Source: Plakobranchus ocellatus (taxonomy: Eukaryota; Mollusca; Gastropoda; Plakobranchidae). Taken from it: 26,292 bases of DNA. The notes beneath the pieces were generated by a model that searched no databases, had not been told where the DNA came from, and worked only from the letters and a program-made list of their open reading frames with translations. Where the stretch lies: the NCBI GenBank assembly GCA_019648995.1, contig BLXT01000474.1:415916-442207 (forward strand), given 5' to 3'. A program made the translations under genes and the position numbers. This document shows, piece by piece, positions 1-26,292 of the stretch (its first letter is position 1; each line of letters opens with the position of its first letter).

Positions 1-138
1 GTCCTTTTCCTGTTGTCATTAGGGTAGACAGCGACGCGTTGTAGCAGGTGGTACCAGTTATGAATCCAAGTATGTGCCATTATGAATGACGAAAATTGGC
101 GCGCATCAGAAGCCATGCCCTATGATTTGCAGGCTTTG

Positions 139-275
139 GTTTGGTTTTTTATCAGTCCACAACAAACTGATCTCAGGCTTTCAAGCTCCTGTCAGGCCAG
201 GGCGCCGTTGGCGGGGCTCGAACCCGCGACAGAAGGCGCCCGACTGAGAAATCAGCTAGATTGCCAAATCATACC
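139..275 (-). mobile_element. tRNA-derived SINE, copy 1 (minus strand)
   Basis: On the minus strand a T-arm/B-box GGGTTCGAGCCC (214-225) is followed by a tail beginning GGCGCCCTGGCCTGA and ending TTGTTGTGGACTG (206 down to 153). The same tail follows the B box of the copy at 25498-25664, so both belong to one SINE family. The 5' tRNA-like head is diverged and its A box is not clear. The edges are approximate. Confidence 0.8.
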
Positions 276-839
276 TGCTGTCTTGCTACCTTGCTACAAA
301 GTAAAATCTCCACCAACCAACTCTTCTTGTTGATTTATTCCTTTAGAATCATTTTTTCCCTTATGCATGACGTGCTTTTGATTTTCATCGTGGCTAATTT
401 GGTCATTTTTGCAAGACAGTACTTTCGACTCAAAATTTTTTATCAGTATAAGACTCAACCCAGAATTATGCTTCTTTTTGCATGTGAGCGAAACAAGCAA
501 AGCCATTATAATAATTTTTTTTTCTTTATAAACCTGCAAATTCATCATGAACTCTGTATGGACTTTTTTTCGGGGCGAATCCTAATGCACCACCAACGCC
601 CAACGCCCAAAGGCCAAAATCCCTGAAATCATGCATAGATTTTGACCGACTCAAAGACCCTGATATAAAACTCGGTGCTCAATCCAGAATTATTTTGAAT
701 TTCTGTTTAGATTGTTTGAACATGCAGTAGTTAGAGACTGCGGAGGTAAATGGTTATAAATGCTGAAATCCATAGTCTCTCTCTGGTCTGAAGGACATGA
801 TTGTAATTATTTTGGAATATAAGGGATGCTAAAGCGCCC

Positions 840-840
<1 letters not shown>

Positions 841-889
<49 letters not shown>
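841..889. repeat. (CT)n microsatellite
   Basis: About 49 bases of CT dinucleotides with one TTT interruption near the left end. Its other strand produces a spurious Arg-Glu open frame. Confidence 0.95.
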
Positions 890-891
<2 letters not shown>

Positions 892-2783
892 GCACCCCCT
901 CGCCTCGTTGAAATACTATCATCTTCAAAGTAATATAATTTTTTTTTTGGCTACTCTGTGGATTATTGTTTCATTCCCCCTACTTTCTTCTCCTCCTTCC
1001 TCCTTGACATCACTCCTACCCCTAACGAAATTGTGTCTTTCTCACATCTCCTAGTCTTACTGTGTACTGTATTGTCATATTGTCCTACACCGTGACAATG
1101 GGCCTGTGAGCGTGATTTGAGAAAGAGCAGGCAGACGTGAAACAAAGAGAACCCCCGCGCTCCTTGGCCACACTGTAATTCATACCCTGAAGTTGCCAAC
1201 CCGCCTTGGTTATCCTTGATTTTCTCAAACTTTTGTCCTGATCGTAGAAACTCACTTTTAAGAATAGCTATTGTCTTGATCTTCATTGAAATAGCACACT
1301 AGCATGGTATCAAATATTAAGATACAGTTTAAAAAGTGGTTTGTTTTTGTTTTTGTTTTATTCCCCTTCAATGTGCTCCTCCACTCCAAGCACTGATCAA
1401 TGGGCTGTCGAGAGTTCAGTAGTTAGCGATTTTGCCTTGAAATCTGGAGGATGTTTTCCGAAAAGAGCCGTTAAGCCTAAAATCGAGAAGTTCCGAACAA
1501 GCTATAAACACAAAGCACAAAAAAACCACTCAGTCAACATTGTCTTTGATTTCTTTGCGAGCTGGTTTAAGCATTGATCGTTTAGATCAACACTTTTTCT
1601 AGCATTGCATAAAAATGCAAAATCTTATCACACACATGCGCTGATCTAAAAGCATATCAGAGCGATATTTTTTGTCGGAAGAAATCCGAGGTTCTGGCTC
1701 TAAAACCCTCGTTTTTTCTCCATTCCCTGGACTCCTGGTTTTCTTCATGTTAGGTTGGCAGTTGTGCCGTTTCTGGAAGACCATAAAGTAATAAATGAAA
1801 ACTAAACCGTTTATGACTGGAAGTCCGAGTCCTCTCTTTTCTTACTTATCCTTCAATATCATTTCTCATGTTCGTTCTCAGAGGTTATTGTAAATTATGT
1901 CTAATATTTGCGCATCTTCTAAACAGTGGGGATGAGATTTGTGCTTTTGGCCTTTCGATTGTACGGTTGTATGAAGCGCATAATTTTTACTATGATTATT
2001 TTTTTTCGTAAATAGCTGTGTAAGGGTGTTCAAGTTTAGAAAATATTTTTACTGTAATTTACGAAGTACATTTCACTTTCAGGTGTATTTAGCGTTTTTG
2101 AGATGGCTAGACGCTTAGGTGTGGTGTTGAAGTTCGTGTAAATAATCACGACTCTAAGCGCAAGTGTTAGTCTCTCCTCATCATTATGATAACTAATTTT
2201 TTTCCATGTGTGTGTGTTTGCAAAACTATTTTCCTCACATACTTTTATCATGTTGAGACCGTCAGAGGCTAGCTGTCGCGTTATCTAATCTCACATAACT
2301 ATGTTTGTATCTCCGAACTAGTTCTTTTTCAATAACCCTTGTTATCTTTTTTATTGAACTGATCAGCAGAACACGGACACACGCGCACATACACACACAT
2401 TATTATTTTTATCTTTAGGTTTCTAAATTACGTGCGTTTCAAAAATATGCTTCTCTTTTGGTCAATAGTTGGAAACTTTTCAGTGTCAATGGTGTACGCG
2501 TGTGTAGAAACATTTTCATGTCCAACGGTACACATATACGCTTCCGTGACATTACCTTGTGGGCAGGTTTGGTAGAGTGTCTCTTCAGTTACTATAGTGC
2601 ATGTTCATTATTAGTTTGTGATGATAGGAAGGCGAAATTAAAGGAACATGGATATAAACTACGCGATAATTATTTCAACGTCAAGTAGTTAGTCGCGCCT
2701 AACTGAGATATTTGAGACTTAGAAAAAAATGTAGCAGAAAGTAAGACGACAACGCTAATTCTGGATATTGGTTTACAACAGCG

Positions 2784-25998
<23,215 letters not shown>

Positions 25999-26292
25999 GT
26001 AGGTGTTGCCTTGTTTTCTCGTGAACAATTTACTTACTGAATTTTTCTTTTAGAACCAGATAGCTTAAAACAAGAGAAGAAAAACATTTTTTGTAGCTAC
26101 ATATCTTTCTGTCAGTTTTGACACATTACATATTGAAATTGGTCTGAAGTCGTAGATCTCCATTAAAACGGCAATTTAATGCTTTTTATGTGTTTGTTTT
26201 GAGTTTTTTCTTTTCATTGATGTAGACTTAACTCTTTGATTACATTTATTGAACAACACTGATGATGTCTTGCGCAAGCAAGTGAAAAGGCT
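25999..26292 (+). other. Start of intron 16, cut by the window edge
   Basis: AT-rich sequence after the GTAGGT donor. An AG at 26224-26225 follows a T-rich stretch, but the sequence after it is not coding-like. Confidence 0.65.

Larger units (their letters stand above)
1..2783. other. Left flank without a convincing gene
   Basis: It holds the minus-strand SINE (139-275), a CT microsatellite (841-889), a short CA-rich stretch (about 2371-2400) and otherwise unique AT-rich DNA. Open frames here are short, lack paired splice sites and have no recognisable protein. The promoter, 5'UTR or earlier exons of the gene could be here, but I see no TATA box or other element I can defend. Confidence 0.6.

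Noticed and set aside
205..279. A tRNA gene on the minus strand suggested by the GGGTTCGAGCCC T-arm
   Set aside because: No cloverleaf or acceptor stem can be folded, and the B box is followed by the same tail as the SINE at 25498.

Overview
This window is an intron-rich piece of an animal nuclear genome. The evidence is GT-AG introns with pyrimidine-rich acceptors, long AT-rich introns, many microsatellites, two copies of a tRNA-derived SINE in opposite orientations and one short assembly gap. There is no bacterial-style gene packing, operon, CRISPR array, rRNA or functional tRNA gene. The texture recalls a lophotrochozoan such as a mollusc, but that is a guess from style and not from a diagnostic sequence.

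One gene accounts for almost all the coding signal and lies on the + strand. Sixteen exons can be joined from 2784 to 25998. Every junction keeps frame (phase 0, 1, 0, 0, 1, 1, then 0 throughout), giving 1250 codons with no stop. The gene runs off the right edge, because the last exon ends in a good donor (25999). It may also have exons to the left.

The predicted protein is mostly disordered. Residues 1-542 come from one 1.6 kb exon with a basic N-terminus, a proline-rich part, a Ser/Asp-rich part and a 14-residue tandem repeat. Residues 543-1118 come from thirteen small exons, most of which carry one short motif of tryptophan set among Asp, Glu and Ser (SDWDAS, SEWDSD, EDWDST, DDWDSE and relatives). 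Residues 1119-1250 are a Glu/Arg-rich helix or coiled coil that continues beyond the window. I do not recognise the gene with certainty. The layout could fit the middle of an ANKRD26/CCDC144-like protein, but no ankyrin repeat or C-terminal domain is visible. The tryptophan motifs resemble the W-acidic peptides that bind kinesin light chain, so a motor-cargo adaptor is a testable idea.

Layout: 1-2783 holds a SINE on the minus strand, a CT microsatellite and no convincing gene. 2784-4409 is the large first visible exon. 4410-9141 holds exons 2-4 and their introns, which contain a palindrome beside GA/TA repeats and an unusual compound trinucleotide tract. 9142-14390 holds exon 5, a 15-base microexon and exon 7, separated by two introns over 2 kb. 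14391-25998 holds the run of phase-0 exons, with a degenerate minisatellite in intron 10, the coiled-coil exon and a second SINE in intron 15. 25999-26292 is intron.
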